Positions 42,018 to 54,100 of a DNA stretch of 64,000 bases are shown here, piece after piece. Source of the DNA: Amphimedon queenslandica (taxonomy: Eukaryota; Porifera; Demospongiae; Haplosclerida; Niphatidae); the NCBI RefSeq assembly GCF_000090795.2, contig NW_003546243.1:526608-590607 (forward strand), read 5' to 3'. Position 1 is the first letter of the stretch. Every line of letters starts with the position of its first letter. A program made the translations under genes and the position numbers. The notes under the pieces were generated by a model that ran no database searches, was not told where the DNA came from, and saw only the letters and a list, made by a program, of their open reading frames with translations.

Positions 42018-45000
42018 ATGGTCTCGGAAATGGCTGTAGCTACAAAACAGGCTATAACTGTAGGAGCACATTCTCCAGGAACCACTGGGCTGCGGGGAAA
42101 GAAAGTAAGCACGCTACATAGAGAGAAGGAGCTTAGGCCTGTCACTTACAACGGGAGCGACTCCAGCGAGGAAGAAGAGGAAAACAACGATATGATTGTT
42201 TCACGGACACCACCACAATCCACTGCCCCGGGAGAGAGATGGAAAATTGAACACAGGCCGTCCTTACCTTTTGAAGTTTGCCAAAGAGAGGTAGGAAAAG
42301 CATACATATTTTTATATGTATATATTTTGTCTATTTAAAAAAAACAAGCAATCTTGTCAGAGGCAGAGTGGTTTAGAAACACAATTAAACATTAACTTTG
42401 GAACAGAAAGCCTAAGGAGACTGTCTATTTAAATTGTAACTGTTTTGAATACAAAGCACAAGTAAACCTTTTGATCCTACTCGATCTTACCAATTAACTT
42501 GTGCCAGGGCAGCAAAATTCCTATAAAAGCTTACAATTTCATAGCTGCTGTTACAATTCTATAGCACCCATTATGTGTTATGCTACAGTTTAGGCCTAAC
42601 ACCTTTCACAAATACAGTTATACCAAGAATGCTCTAAGAATAATAACACACTGCATACCACATACTTAGCTAAGATGGTCCCCTTCAATGGGTCGTGTTA
42701 TGTAATTCGATGTTCTGTAGATTTTAATGTAAACAGTTCTCCCTTAAATGGCATCATTTTAACTTGCAGTCATGTAGCCAATGCAATCAATTACTACCAA
42801 AAACAATTCAAGTGTGATGCCTCTACTTATTGTACGTGTAGTCACAATTATTATTAATTATAGGCACCAGACGAATTGAAAGTGGCTGCTTCGTTCTCTA
42901 CGGGTTCACTGCAGACCTCTCCTCTCCTTACTAATTCAAAACTCCATCAGCACTTTGCTGCAGCTAAACTTGCAAAAAAGACTTCTGCACCGAAATACAT
43001 GGACATCCCGTAAGCATTTAAATACTTTATTATTCTACATGTTCTGTAGTATTGTAAACTTTACTATTTCTGTTTCAAAAATGATAGCTACATGCTTTAA
43101 TTGTACACGGAGGTTACATAGTATTGTTTAATTATTAATTAAACGAATTAACTAAGCCCTGCCTTATCTACAAGAATTTTAAAGACATACAAATTGCTGT
43201 TTGTGTGTGTCCCGTATGAAAACAATGGAGCATTGTACTCATCTTATTGAATACTTTCACATTGTCTTTGTGTGGGTCACTTTTCTGCATACTGTGAATC
43301 ATAAACACTGGTCTAGCTTAATGCCAGTGATTATTGTACAGTTTTATGATTATATTGTTTGTTGTTTCCCTCTGTAGATGGTATCATCCTAAAATAAATC
43401 GCCACATTGCAGAGAGCTTGCTATTATCAAAGAGCACTCCTGAAGGAACTTTCTTACTGAGAGATAGTGGCTCGACCGAAAACACATTAACTCTATCAGT
43501 AAAGTAAGTAGAAATAAGTTATGAGTGTGTACATGTATTGGGTAATAGTTAGGATCTTTGTGTCCCTCGAAATATTTGTATGTGTTTGGTATAGACCCTC
43601 ATTAGTCCCTTTTTACTCTTTGTATCATTTAACAAAAAGCTAGCACTATTTGGTTTTTCTTTCTTTAATGAGATTTTAGTTTCAGTTTGAGTAATAGTAA
43701 TCATGCTTCGCTACTGCTCTCTGTGCATTCTTTTGACTTCAGGCTGGTCAGACACAAGACCAGCCTGAAGTCAAAGGAATGCACTAGGAGCAGTCATGAA
43801 GCTCACTATACCTATTGATCTTCTTAATATCACCAAACATTACCTCAGCTTTTGGATCACACTATCATAACTTAATTGGCTGGAAGATACTGTAACTTTA
43901 ACCTCTGGTCTGTATTGCATCCATACACTCTACCTGGAAGTTTATTGCCTGACTTAACTTTCATAACTTGGCAAGAAAAACATCTAACTTGCTTTTATAT
44001 TTTTGCTTATTTTTTTTCTCCTTTTCCTCTCCCTTTCCCTCCTCTTATAGATACAAAGACTCTATCAAGCACTACAGAGTAACTTGGGATGGGAAGCACT
44101 TGTGCTTTGGTCTAGGAAAGTTCAAAAATATACCAGAGTTTTTGGAGCACTTTGATAGCCAGCCAGTCATTAGCGGAGACTCTGGTAATTAATTATTAAT
44201 AAAAAGAAGAAAGCAAATATGGCGGAAGGATATGGCAGAGAAATTGGATATTAACATGTGTTGTACAATAAATGTTCCTATGTTGACAAATGCTCCCATT
44301 CCATTCCTCTTCTCTTCTTCCTGGTATACCATTCCTGGTATACTTGGTATAGACAATAATTTATAATGAATAATTGAATATCAATTTCCTTAATCGCTTG
44401 TACGTATTATTGTTATTATATTAGGATTACTTGTATACTTATCTCATCCTTATCCTCGCTGTGTTAAAGAGTTTGTTGAGTACGAGGAGCCAGTTATAAT
44501 GGAGGGACCTGACGGAGCCACAGTTGGCGGTGATAAGAGTCCTGCTGCTATAGGATCAAGTGTGAGTTGAATTAAAATAAAGATCATCATAATAATTATT
44601 TGCTGCACTTATTTAATTGTGATAATGTAATTTATAGGTGACTTCAAAATCTGGTTATTTAACGAAACTTGGCTATCACAGAAAGGTAACTATTTACTTA
44701 TTATATGCATCTTCTACAATTAAATTAACAATTTCATAAATTCTTTTCTTTTGTGTAGAATTGGAAGCTAAGATGGTTCAGACTCTTTAGGGCCAAGCTG
44801 TGTTATTACTCAACCAAGGACTCTTTAGTCCCACTCAAAGAAATTAATATTTCAGATGCAACATCAATCGAAAGAGACACTTCTTCTGGGAAAGAATTTT
44901 GCTTTAAGTTAGTTAATGTATCAGAGAATTTAGAGAAATTTTTCAGAATCATTTTTGACAAAATACCATAGGCACTGGAGAAAAAAATTAGGCCAATTTT

Positions 45001-46410
45001 TGAGCAACTTTAAAACTCATTAAAGATTCAAATTTGATTGGAATCAGTTTAAACTTTCTACACAACATAAATACATGTATATGCATCAGAAATAATTATA
45101 AAAATTGAGAATTCTCTCCTAATTTTTGGTGAAATTTGGTCATACACCCTGTACTATAGCATAGGGACTTTGGCCCAATATTTGAGTAACTTTAAAAATT
45201 CATAAAAATCCAACTTTGATTGGAACGAGCTCAAACTTTATGCACAACATAAGTATATGTATATGCATCAGAAAAAATTATAAAAATGGAAAATTCTCTC
45301 CTAGTCATTTTTGCCAAAATTTTGCTGAAATCCCTGTACTATAATAGTACAGGGACTTTGGCCTGATTTTTGAGTAACTTTAAAAATTCATAAAAAATTC
45401 AACTTTGATTGGAACGAGCTCAAACTTTATGCACAACATAAGTACATGTATATGCATCAGAAAAAATTATAAAAATGGAAAATTCTCTCCTAGTCATTTT
45501 TGCCAAAATTTTGCTGAAATCCCTGTACTATAGTACAGGGACTTTGGCCTGATTTTTGAGTAACTTTAAAAGTTCATAAAAAATTCAACTTTGATTGGAA
45601 CGAGCTCAAACTTTATGCACTACTTAAGCACATGTATATGCATCAGAAAAAATTATAAAAATGGAAAATTCTCTCCTAGTCATTTTTGCCAAAATTTGGC
45701 CCGAGACCGTGTACTATAGTACAGGGACTTTGGCCCAATATTTGAGCAACTTTAAAAATTTCTAAAAAAAATCCTAATTTGATCAAAACAAGCTCAAACT
45801 TTCTACACAAGTATTTACATCAAAAAAATTATAAAAATGGAAAATTCTCTTTTAGTCATTTTTGCCAAAATTTGGTCAAAACCCCTGTACTATAGTACAG
45901 GGACTTTGGCCCAATTTTTGAGCAACTTAAAAAATTCATTAAAAAAATTCAAATTTGATCGGAACAAGCTTAAACTTTCTACACAACATAAGTACATGTA
46001 TATGCATCAGAAAAAAAATTATAAAAATGGAAAATTCTCTCCTTTTCATTTTTGGAAGAATTTGGCCCAAAACCAAACACAGGAGTTTTGACCAAGTTCT
46101 TGAACATCCTTAAAAGTTTATGGAAACACGTAGTACTAGCTAGGGCAACGATAATTATTTGTACAGTCTTATAGATTCATGATATGTTGAATATTGTTCA
46201 TTTTTATTAGGTTAGTGACAAGCTATAGAACATTTTATATGTATGCAGAATCAGAATCTGAAGCTGATGAATGGGTTAGACTCATTAAATCCAAACTGGT
46301 TTGTTATGAGATTTGAGAGAGGAAAAGGGAGTCAAAAAAAAGAAGAGAAATCGGCACATGATTAATGATAATATTTTTTTTGTATTTTGTTGTAGGCTAA
46401 TAAACGTTGA
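42018..46410 (+). CDS. DAPP1-like SH2-PH adaptor, copy B
   Basis: Nine exons (42018-42290, 42864-43009, 43378-43503, 44051-44184, 44425-44561, 44638-44685, 44759-44907, 46211-46298, 46396-46410) sum to 1116 nt, 371 residues. A longer N-terminal region has an acidic SDSSEEEEENND segment. The SH2 begins WYHPKINRH at 141 with R168 in TFLLRDS. The PH begins about 273 (KSGYLTKLGYHRKNWKLRWF), and the protein ends IKSKLANKR. Intron positions match copy A, including the phase-2 intron just before WYH, except that copy A's intron inside the PH domain (after KTRE) is absent here. The start is the first ATG of the frame, only 134 bp after the stop of copy A. A second in-frame ATG at 42030 is possible. 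Intron 7 holds a large repeat array. Confidence 0.88.
43705..43802 (+). other. 98-nt intronic hairpin (possible pre-miRNA or short foldback)
   Basis: Two 45-nt arms (43705-43749 and 43758-43802) pair at 38 of 45 positions around an 8-nt loop. The inner 18 bp (tttgacttcaggctggtc) pair perfectly. The mismatches are clustered in two internal loops of three and one single mismatch. It lies in an intron of DAPP1-like copy B, on the sense strand. Confidence 0.75.
44938..46120 (+). repeat. ~185-bp palindrome-cored repeat array, about six units
   Basis: It fills intron 7 of DAPP1-like B. Cores lie near 45150 (degraded, ctatagcataggg), 45345 (ataatagtacaggg), 45530, 45717 and 45890, about 175-195 bp apart. 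Three internal units (about 45180-45660) are nearly identical, indicating recent local amplification. Confidence 0.92.
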
Positions 46411-46566
46411 AAAAAGAAACAAGAGAAGAAAATTAGTAGTTTATATGTTTTTGTATTACATATTATCGCTTTAATTTTTTAATCACACAATCATTAACAA
46501 TAATAATTAAGAATAGGTAGTTATTAAGTAAATTAATTACTAATTATTAGCCACACCTTCAGCAAA

Positions 46567-47310
46567 ATGGCAGATGCAGACGACGGGGGTTTTAAGTATC
46601 CACTTTTTGGCTGTTTTGACGATGTTTCAGTGTGTAAGTGAACAACTTGGTAGTTTATATTTACAATAATGTAAGTGTAAAAAAGAGAATGAGCAATAAA
46701 AACTGCTAGCAAATTTTGATTCGCAAAACTGAGCTTTATTGCTGAATGTGCTGTGCACTTTCTGACAATAATAGTGATATGAATATTAATAGCAACAACG
46801 AAAAGGGTAATTCAAGTCAAAGAAATAGAACTTTTACCGCTTTAATTTTATTCATTGTTACAACCCATCAGCGATATCCCTAGGCCATTATTTTCATGAT
46901 AACAATAGGTTTGTATAGCTATTTCTGCTCGTGTGTTGCCGTTGGGGAATTAGCTGAAACCCTTGGGGACAGCAAATGGATGCATTGCTGCCTCTACTGG
47001 ACATTGGTACAAATATTTAACCTCCTTGGCCACGCTGGGTACGTGGTGTATATTGTTGGGCAAGTGAGAGAGCAAAGAGGAATTGAGGTCAGTAGTTATT
47101 AATAAGACTCTTATAAAATTTTAATATGAGAAATTGAAGTACATGTGATCCTTTACTCTAATGTTGACATAACCTTTATGACCCCTTCCTCTGCAGGGCT
47201 CACTTGGTAATGACTGCCTTTTAGGAGCTTTCTGCTCATGGTGCTTCTTAACTCAAGTTATCAGAGTAAGAAATCATCATCATCATCCTCATTATTATTG
47301 TTATTATTAA

Positions 47311-47350
<40 letters not shown>

Positions 47351-47451
47351 GTTATTGTTGTTATTCTTATTATTCTTCTTATTATTATTATTATTATTAT
47401 CTACAGGAAGTTAGAGATGATCCCATTGAGCAGAATATATTAAGAGAATAA
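46567..47451 (+). CDS. PLAC8-domain small protein, copy 5 (dispersed, four exons)
   Basis: Four exons (46567-46633, 46909-47087, 47197-47265, 47407-47451) sum to 360 nt, 119 residues. It starts MADADDGGFKYPLFGCFDD. The PLAC8 region reads LYSYFCSCVAVGELAETLGD, where the CPC proline is replaced by serine. An insertion of about six residues relative to the other copies lies in the hydrophobic half (WTLVQIFNLLGHAGYVVYI). The second cluster is GSLGNDCLLGAFCSWCFLTQ. It ends DDPIEQNILRE, keeping the terminal Arg-Glu. The exon structure equals copy 4, 20 kb away. The start lies 156 bp after the DAPP1-like B stop. Confidence 0.88.
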
Positions 47452-48522
47452 AAATTATTCGTCATTTCCTTCAATAATGCTATTAAGAAAGACTTCTTGG
47501 GGGCGTGTAATTTTATTTTGTGTTCCTGTGTGTATTAAATTTGAGTGATATAATTAAAAAATTACACTGGCGAGTCATTTATTTGACGAGACTTAATTGT
47601 AGTTTATATTAAAGCATGAGTGGGTTTAAAAGCTAGCACAGTGTCCATGTGTGCCTGATGTGTCCACGAGTAGAATAATGTTATTCTTAAGTTTAAGTAA
47701 ACTTCTTAAGCTAACAGTGACTAATAAATAATAGTTAATTAATCGCTGCTAAGGTGACATTCAGTCACTGGGACAAACAGACATAGGAAGGAGTGAAGCT
47801 ATCAGAACCTGTGGATTGCCAGCCTTGTTCATTCAGTTGCTATTATATTATATATAGATCAATTACTGCTATCTACAAGTGAAGGAAGACACCATTAACT
47901 AGTTTCAGGTAAGTCTTTAAATCATTGAGTAAAATCCTTAACTTGTAGAATCTACTACCAATCATGTTAGCCCTACATCTCTTTCTTTAGAAAGATGTAG
48001 CAATCTATTTTTAGCAGAGTGTACTGCAATATTTCTGTTGATTGTAGATAGCCTATTCCCAGTTTAGTAAAAATGTGTATATTAATTGCAACAGTATAGA
48101 TAACAAATATATACCTTGCTATCAAGCAAAGCAAAACTGAACTACATTTGAAAGGGACTTGTTTATGTGTATGGACTAAAGTTGCTTTGCATTAAGGAGC
48201 AGCTAAGAAAGCATAAAGCACTTTCTGTAGGAAACAACTGTTCCGTGAGTATACCTGTTTGTGTGACACATGTGAGTAACTAAAACAATGTATGCATTAG
48301 GCTTCTTGTTATTCATTGCTCTGTAAGTCAACATCATAGTGGTTGCATTTGTTTATCTTTATGGAATAAATACACTGAAACTGCAAGATTGCCTATGCAT
48401 ATAGAGACCACGTCCCGTTTATGTTTGGAGCAAGTTGTAAGTGCACCCACGAACAGAAATGAGTATTATTCAAACTTTGTATGGAGTTCTTCCTAAACAA
48501 CAACATACCAGTTGTTTAAATT
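47452..48522. other. 5' region of the CABIT-only gene
   Basis: About 1.1 kb. A consensus donor (ttcag followed by gtaagtc) near 47909 suggests that a non-coding first exon of the downstream CABIT gene ends there. A (TTA)n-rich tract precedes at 47290-47400. No coding sequence was seen. Confidence 0.4.
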
Positions 48523-50718
48523 ATGCAAACACGACCCTCTAATGCACACAATATTAACAAAACTTTTGTTTATGATAGGAAAATGTCCCGACGACACGAT
48601 TTAAAAAGCATGGAGGTACATAATGGTATCTGTGATGACTCCGATGACTCTGATGATAGCTATGTTAATGTCGTAGAAGAACTATCAGGCATGAGAGACA
48701 TACCAAAACAAAATCAATCAATCATGATGATGAGAGGAGGAGAGAGTCCCACTCCAGTAGTTGCATCTTCACTGGTCAACAGACCGTTGCCAGCTCCTAG
48801 TCCAACTCCTTTTTATGCAACACAGTCACTGCATAGGTCTAGGAATCTCATACCAGCCTCAGTCCTGATGCAGCAAACTCAAGCAGTTGCCAGCTCTAGC
48901 AATGCTGCTCTTTATCATAACAAGAAGCCACAGCAGTACAGACTACCCAGTCCACCTCAGATCAAGCCTCTTCCACCCAGTCAGAATCAAAATCAACACT
49001 ACTCAGAGGGAGCCACTGCCAAGCGTCAGTCACCAAAGCCATTGCAGCATCATCATCCGCTCCAACCACAGATTGAGTATGCTGTGCCTGGTCCTCCTGC
49101 AACGAAACCCAAGCCACATCATCAAGACGTCAAACGACCGCCAATATCTTCTCCACCTTTCACTTCACCAACTAACACTCCATCCTTTACTTCACCAACT
49201 AATGTAGAGCATGAATTCGCTCCTCTCTCTGGTGATATGGAGCTCAGGGAATTTGTTAGTAAGTACAAAAGTGAGTTTCCGGTTCAAATTCGGGTCTCCA
49301 AAGGGTTTTATGGCACAACTGACAAGTGGTCAATCTCCGAAGGAGAGATTTTCACAATACACTTTGTGAAATACACAAAGACAGTGGCAGCAGAGGACAG
49401 GTTGCTTGGTAGTTATGGAATCCCTTTAAATTCAAATGCTACGTTTGGGATCCTTTCTACAAGTAGCTCCACTAAGAAAGACAAAGCTGAGCCAGAGCCT
49501 ATTGATTATGAGACGGTTGGTAAGCTCCTGTCACTATCACCACTCCCTTTAGCTGCTAAAGCAACACAGACCTGGCAAATAAAAGGATCAGAAGAGAGAT
49601 CAATCAATCGTGGTGATGTACTCATCCTTCAAAGTATCAAACAAAATTTTATCACTAGAAACAAGCAGTTACGATGCATTGATGCCTTTTCTGGGAAGCC
49701 AAAACTTTTAAAGTCCAACTGTTCCGGCTTCTTCACCATACAACCCAGCGATACTTGCCTTTATCTTCCTGAAGTAATAAAATACTTCAAACTTCCCAAC
49801 ACTTTTCAGATGTTCATCAATGAGGAAGATAATCCAGACCTACCCCCAAGCATGGTCTCACGTCCTGTAAGGCTGACTCACTGTAGCATTGAAACTTCAC
49901 TCATTGCCACTCAACTTGACGTCATAACTGAAGACGATGCTACCCATCCACTCGTGGAGATACCAATAAACCTTGATATAGAAGTACAAGTAGTTGAGCC
50001 AAGGGTTGTCGACAAAATCTATGAACAGACCGACCACCTCTACGATACCATGGACTATGCAAACATTGCAGCTATACCATCAAATGCTGCATCTAGTACT
50101 GTTGATCCAATGTCAGTTGAAGCACTGGCTGCTTGTCAGAGAGGTGGACGAAGAACTGTAGGAATTGAGATTGAACAGCCGCCAAGATACAGTGTTGGAA
50201 ATGCAGAAAGAGTCAAGTGGAATGTTGCAAGTGATAGTCATGGAGCTTCTATGAGCAGTACTGAAGTGGTATCGGGCAGACAGCTGAGCCATCAAAGAGG
50301 GAGAAATAAAAAAGAAGCGAACAGAAAAGAAAAGGGAATGCAAGAGAGTTTAGCTGCACAAATAAAAGCACTGGACACACAAATCAGTAGTGAGTATCAA
50401 TAACTTTATACATGCAATAGTGTATTTGCTGAATAATTTTTATATTTATACTCTTCATGTTGTTATAGATATTGAGGAACAGATTCAAGGACTGATAAAT
50501 AAACAAGCTGGTTTGCATCAAATCAAGACTAGATTGAAGAGCGAGTTGGAATCACAGCAGCCACCACCACCACCATCATTTAACAGTACGATGCCGAATG
50601 AGTATGGTCACCGCAATGCAAAACAGGTAATGGAAGTGGTTAGAAAGAATTATGAATAAAAATAATTATTGTTGTAACATTATCATTATAGGATTATCAA
50701 AGACCTTATAGACAGTGA
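48523..50718 (+). CDS. CABIT-domain protein with C-terminal coiled coil, no SAM (GAREM/THEMIS-related)
   Basis: Three exons (48523-50389, 50469-50626, 50692-50718) sum to 2052 nt, 683 residues. Residues 1-235 are low-complexity, rich in Pro, Ser and His, with PPSQNQ and PPATKPKP-type SH3-ligand stretches and Y47 in DSYVNVVEE, a canonical GRB2-SH2 motif (YxN). CABIT domain at about 240-500: LREFVSKYKSEFPVQIRVS, IPLNSNATFGIL, and the core block LRCIDAFSGK...LLKSNCSGFFTI with its conserved Cys and GxF. The C terminus is a charged coiled coil (KKEANRKEKGMQESL, LINKQAGLHQIKTRL) and a short tail. CABIT proteins (THEMIS, GAREM) couple receptors to GRB2/SHP2/ERK. An alternative start at 48583 (MSRRHD) is possible. 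It is convergent with GAREM-like A. Confidence 0.88.
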
Positions 50719-51151
50719 AATTATAAATAAATATATACGCTATAGATATTATTTTAATGTCATTGTCATTATTATTATTAATATTAATATTATTATTATT
50801 ATTATTATGTTAGTGTCATCATTAATTTTGTTTCATGCACCAGCTCATTACTAAAACTTAACATCTGTCAGTATTATTACTCTATCATTGCGTTTATTTT
50901 TACTTCGTAGTCTCTAAAATTGTAAAATTGTTTACACAGCATAAAAACTCATTTCACACTTCTAAGCGTAAACAAGGAATATGTGAACAATGTACGTATA
51001 AAATTATTTTTAGTTTCTTGAATATATATGTGATTGCTTGAAGAAAAATTATTGTAAATAACATTAAATTTTTAAAATAATGACAAAAAATTTACAACTG
51101 GAGGTCAAATAATAAGTACGACAAATGAATGCTTTGTGAGAGTTACTGTCT
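50719..51151. other. Convergent 3' region between two CABIT genes
   Basis: 433 bp of AT-rich sequence between two converging stop codons. It contains AATAAA soon after the plus-strand stop (50726) and a (TTA)n tract at about 50770-50805. No coding potential. Confidence 0.5.
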
Positions 51152-54100
51152 CTAAGTTTCTACTACCAAATGCTGATAAGTTTGTTTGCCTTGAATGACA
51201 AGTAAGAGTTTCTTTCGATGTATTTTTGAAGTCATTCCTAACTCGCTCTTCAGCGTGTCTTCATCTAGCTCGGATAGCAGCTGCCCGTCGACCTCTTCTC
51301 TCTCAAACATTTCTTTGTATTGGGACAGGTTAAGTTTATCCAGCATTTGCAATACCTATGAGAAAACAAGGGTCATGACAAGACAGTAACAGTGTGTAAG
51401 GGCCTTGTTTACAATCATTGTATTAGTGTAAGCAAGAGTAGATAATAGTTGTAAGCTAATCAGGTAAATATTTTGGATTAAATAAAATTTCCCCATTGCA
51501 TACATAGCACAAACATAGTACATTATAGTTCTGCCTATGGTGGTCGGGGGTGGTCGGGGCAACCACCTCAACAAATGAATTAAATTAACTAGTTCATCAC
51601 TTAGACCAACCATGCAACTAATACTAATAACCATACAGAAAGCATCATACTGTAGTCTACTAGTATGGTGTACATTAATTTAAAAAAAACAATATTAGTC
51701 TCCAACTATCTCTATTTTTTTTCTAGGCAGAATTTTAACATGTTTTTGATCAATGCACAGCCAAAGTGTAATGCAAAGTGTATACAGTCATGATACTACT
51801 TACCTCCTTTGAAGACATTTTATATACAATAGAGTCTTTTGATGGGAGCATATCCACATAATTACCATTCGTAGTCTGAGGCTGAGCACTCATTGCTGAC
51901 TGAAGGCTGTTTATTGTCTGCTGCAAGCCTAAAACATTAAAATAATATAAAATAATGCTATCAGAGTAAAATGGAATGGTAATAGTTAATTGTTGTTGAG
52001 TCCTCTAACTGTGTAATGTACATGCAGAAACACATGCTGTGCTGTGTGTGTACATTGATCATCAATAGCTTTTCATTGCCTGCTTATCTTGAGGGGAACT
52101 TATGACAAGCAAATGATCGGTATGTGTGTATTTAAAACAGAGTACACATAATATTTGGAGTTGAGGATCAATTTTTTTGGAAAACTATCAAAACTCACAA
52201 ACTTGAGGGAAACATTTAGTACCAAACATCAAGGCATCATAGCGTAGAGAATAAACTACTGATAGTCACTGGAGATGCCAACAAAAGATTAAGTTATGTG
52301 TTTCTCTCACGAACATTCGGTATTTTCATTGAGACTGAAAATCGTTTGGTGCTAAATGCATTACTATAGGCCCATGTATGATGTCATCTAATAGTCAATG
52401 TTTGTACACTAAGAGTATCAGTGTTATCAGACAAACAATCCTTAATTCGGTTAAATGCATACCAGACATCAATGCATTACTATGTCACTTATTATCAATA
52501 TATGCCCACCTTCCATTTGCTGTCTCAGTAGCATCATAGACCCCTTCATCTCCATAACGTCTCTCCTCAGCTCTTCAACATCGGGTGAATGGCCGTTCAT
52601 CATCATTAGTTTTGACATCATGTACAGAGGTGCATCTTGCATTGGTGTACCACTGTATGGTGGCAGTGGAGAGTGAGAGGGTGAACGAGATGGCGAATGC
52701 TTTGTTGATGATCCGAGATCCATGGCATAGTAATCATTGGAGTCACTTGTCTATATAATTGAATAGTAGTAGCAATAACTTAATAGTTTAAAGGAACTCA
52801 TTCCCATATAGATATGTGTACTAGTGTAAATTTACGTAAGGATAATTGTAATTGTGATTGGCTCGACAAATTCCTGTCCCATCACCTTTCTTATGATAAG
52901 CATTAGCTATTACTTGTTTTTGGAAACCAACACAATCAATCCCATACAGTTACTATTATTCAAATAGCTTGTTTTTCCCAGTAGTAGATGCTAATAGACT
53001 CATCCTCCTCAAGAGGTACAGCAATGAATGCAAAGGAGGAGTAATGATAGAGTGTGTAGGATTAGCCAAATAATTTACTGCATCGTTGAATACAATGTAC
53101 AAATGTCATCATAAATTATTTCTGCTATTATGGTAATCGTACATGTAGTATCTTCCTCTATCTACAAGATCTGGGCACTGATTGTGTGTTGACTCATACT
53201 CAAAGAGATTGAAATCATGGTGGGCAGGCTTGAAGTTTGAATATAAAACTAACACAAATTCCCCAGATTAACTCTTACTGTTTTGATAATTGGCAGAAAC
53301 TAACAAAATAACGATCTCATGAAAACATGAGGACCATTGCCTACGCACAGTTATGTGGCTGTGAGTGAGTGTGCATTGGCAAAACACTTACTTGGTCTGA
53401 AGGTAAACATTTTGGTTCTATTATCTGGGGCAGCGGAGATGAAGAAGTTGAAGATTGCTCAACTGAAGACTTTAGCTTCTCCTTCACTGCATTCTCCATT
53501 TTCTTTCTAGCAAGGACCTGTCTCGGTTCACTATAGATACTCTCACTAGCCAGTAGCTCTATACCAACGTTCTTGTGGTCTTCGCGTATGGCAGTATAAT
53601 ATAAATCATCCTGCTTACCAACCCTCACTTGTTTGTCTGTTTTCGAAGGATCAAAAGAGTCGAGAAGCTGGCGTGTATCGACGTAGAGTTTCTCAAATTC
53701 GTCACTGTTCTTCTCTTCAATTATTTGCACCTCGAGTATCTCCAAGTCGACAGGAATGTCAAACATCATGGAAGTATTGTCGTTGCTAAATTGTGTGTCC
53801 TCTTCGTCTGGGACCGGAGTAGCAATGATTGTTGACTCTTTATTGACACTAACAATAGTAACAATTTCTCTGATTGTAAGAGAGTCGGATATTCTTCCTC
53901 CAAGATTACCGCTGCTTGGCAACTCGCTGACAATTACTTTCAACGGGAGGTCAAACTTCTTAGTAAGCTCTGGAAGATACAACATGACATGATTGGGAGC
54001 TGTGGAGAAGAACCCTTGACAGTTTTCCGGGAGACGCTTTTGTTTCTCATTCTCAATGGATGTGCATATAAGGGATTGACCTCCAAATCGACCATGCTTC

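Noticed and set aside
39853-46410. One gene encoding SH2-PH-SH2-PH
   Set aside because: The last exon of the first half (41858-41884) ends in an in-frame stop, and its total (284 aa) equals a normal DAPP1. Splicing from the 41809 donor to the next plausible acceptor (about 41980) meets a stop in phase. Two tandem genes fit better.
48887-49207. 106-aa ORF within the CABIT gene
   Set aside because: Alternative-frame shadow of the Pro/Gln-rich coding exon.
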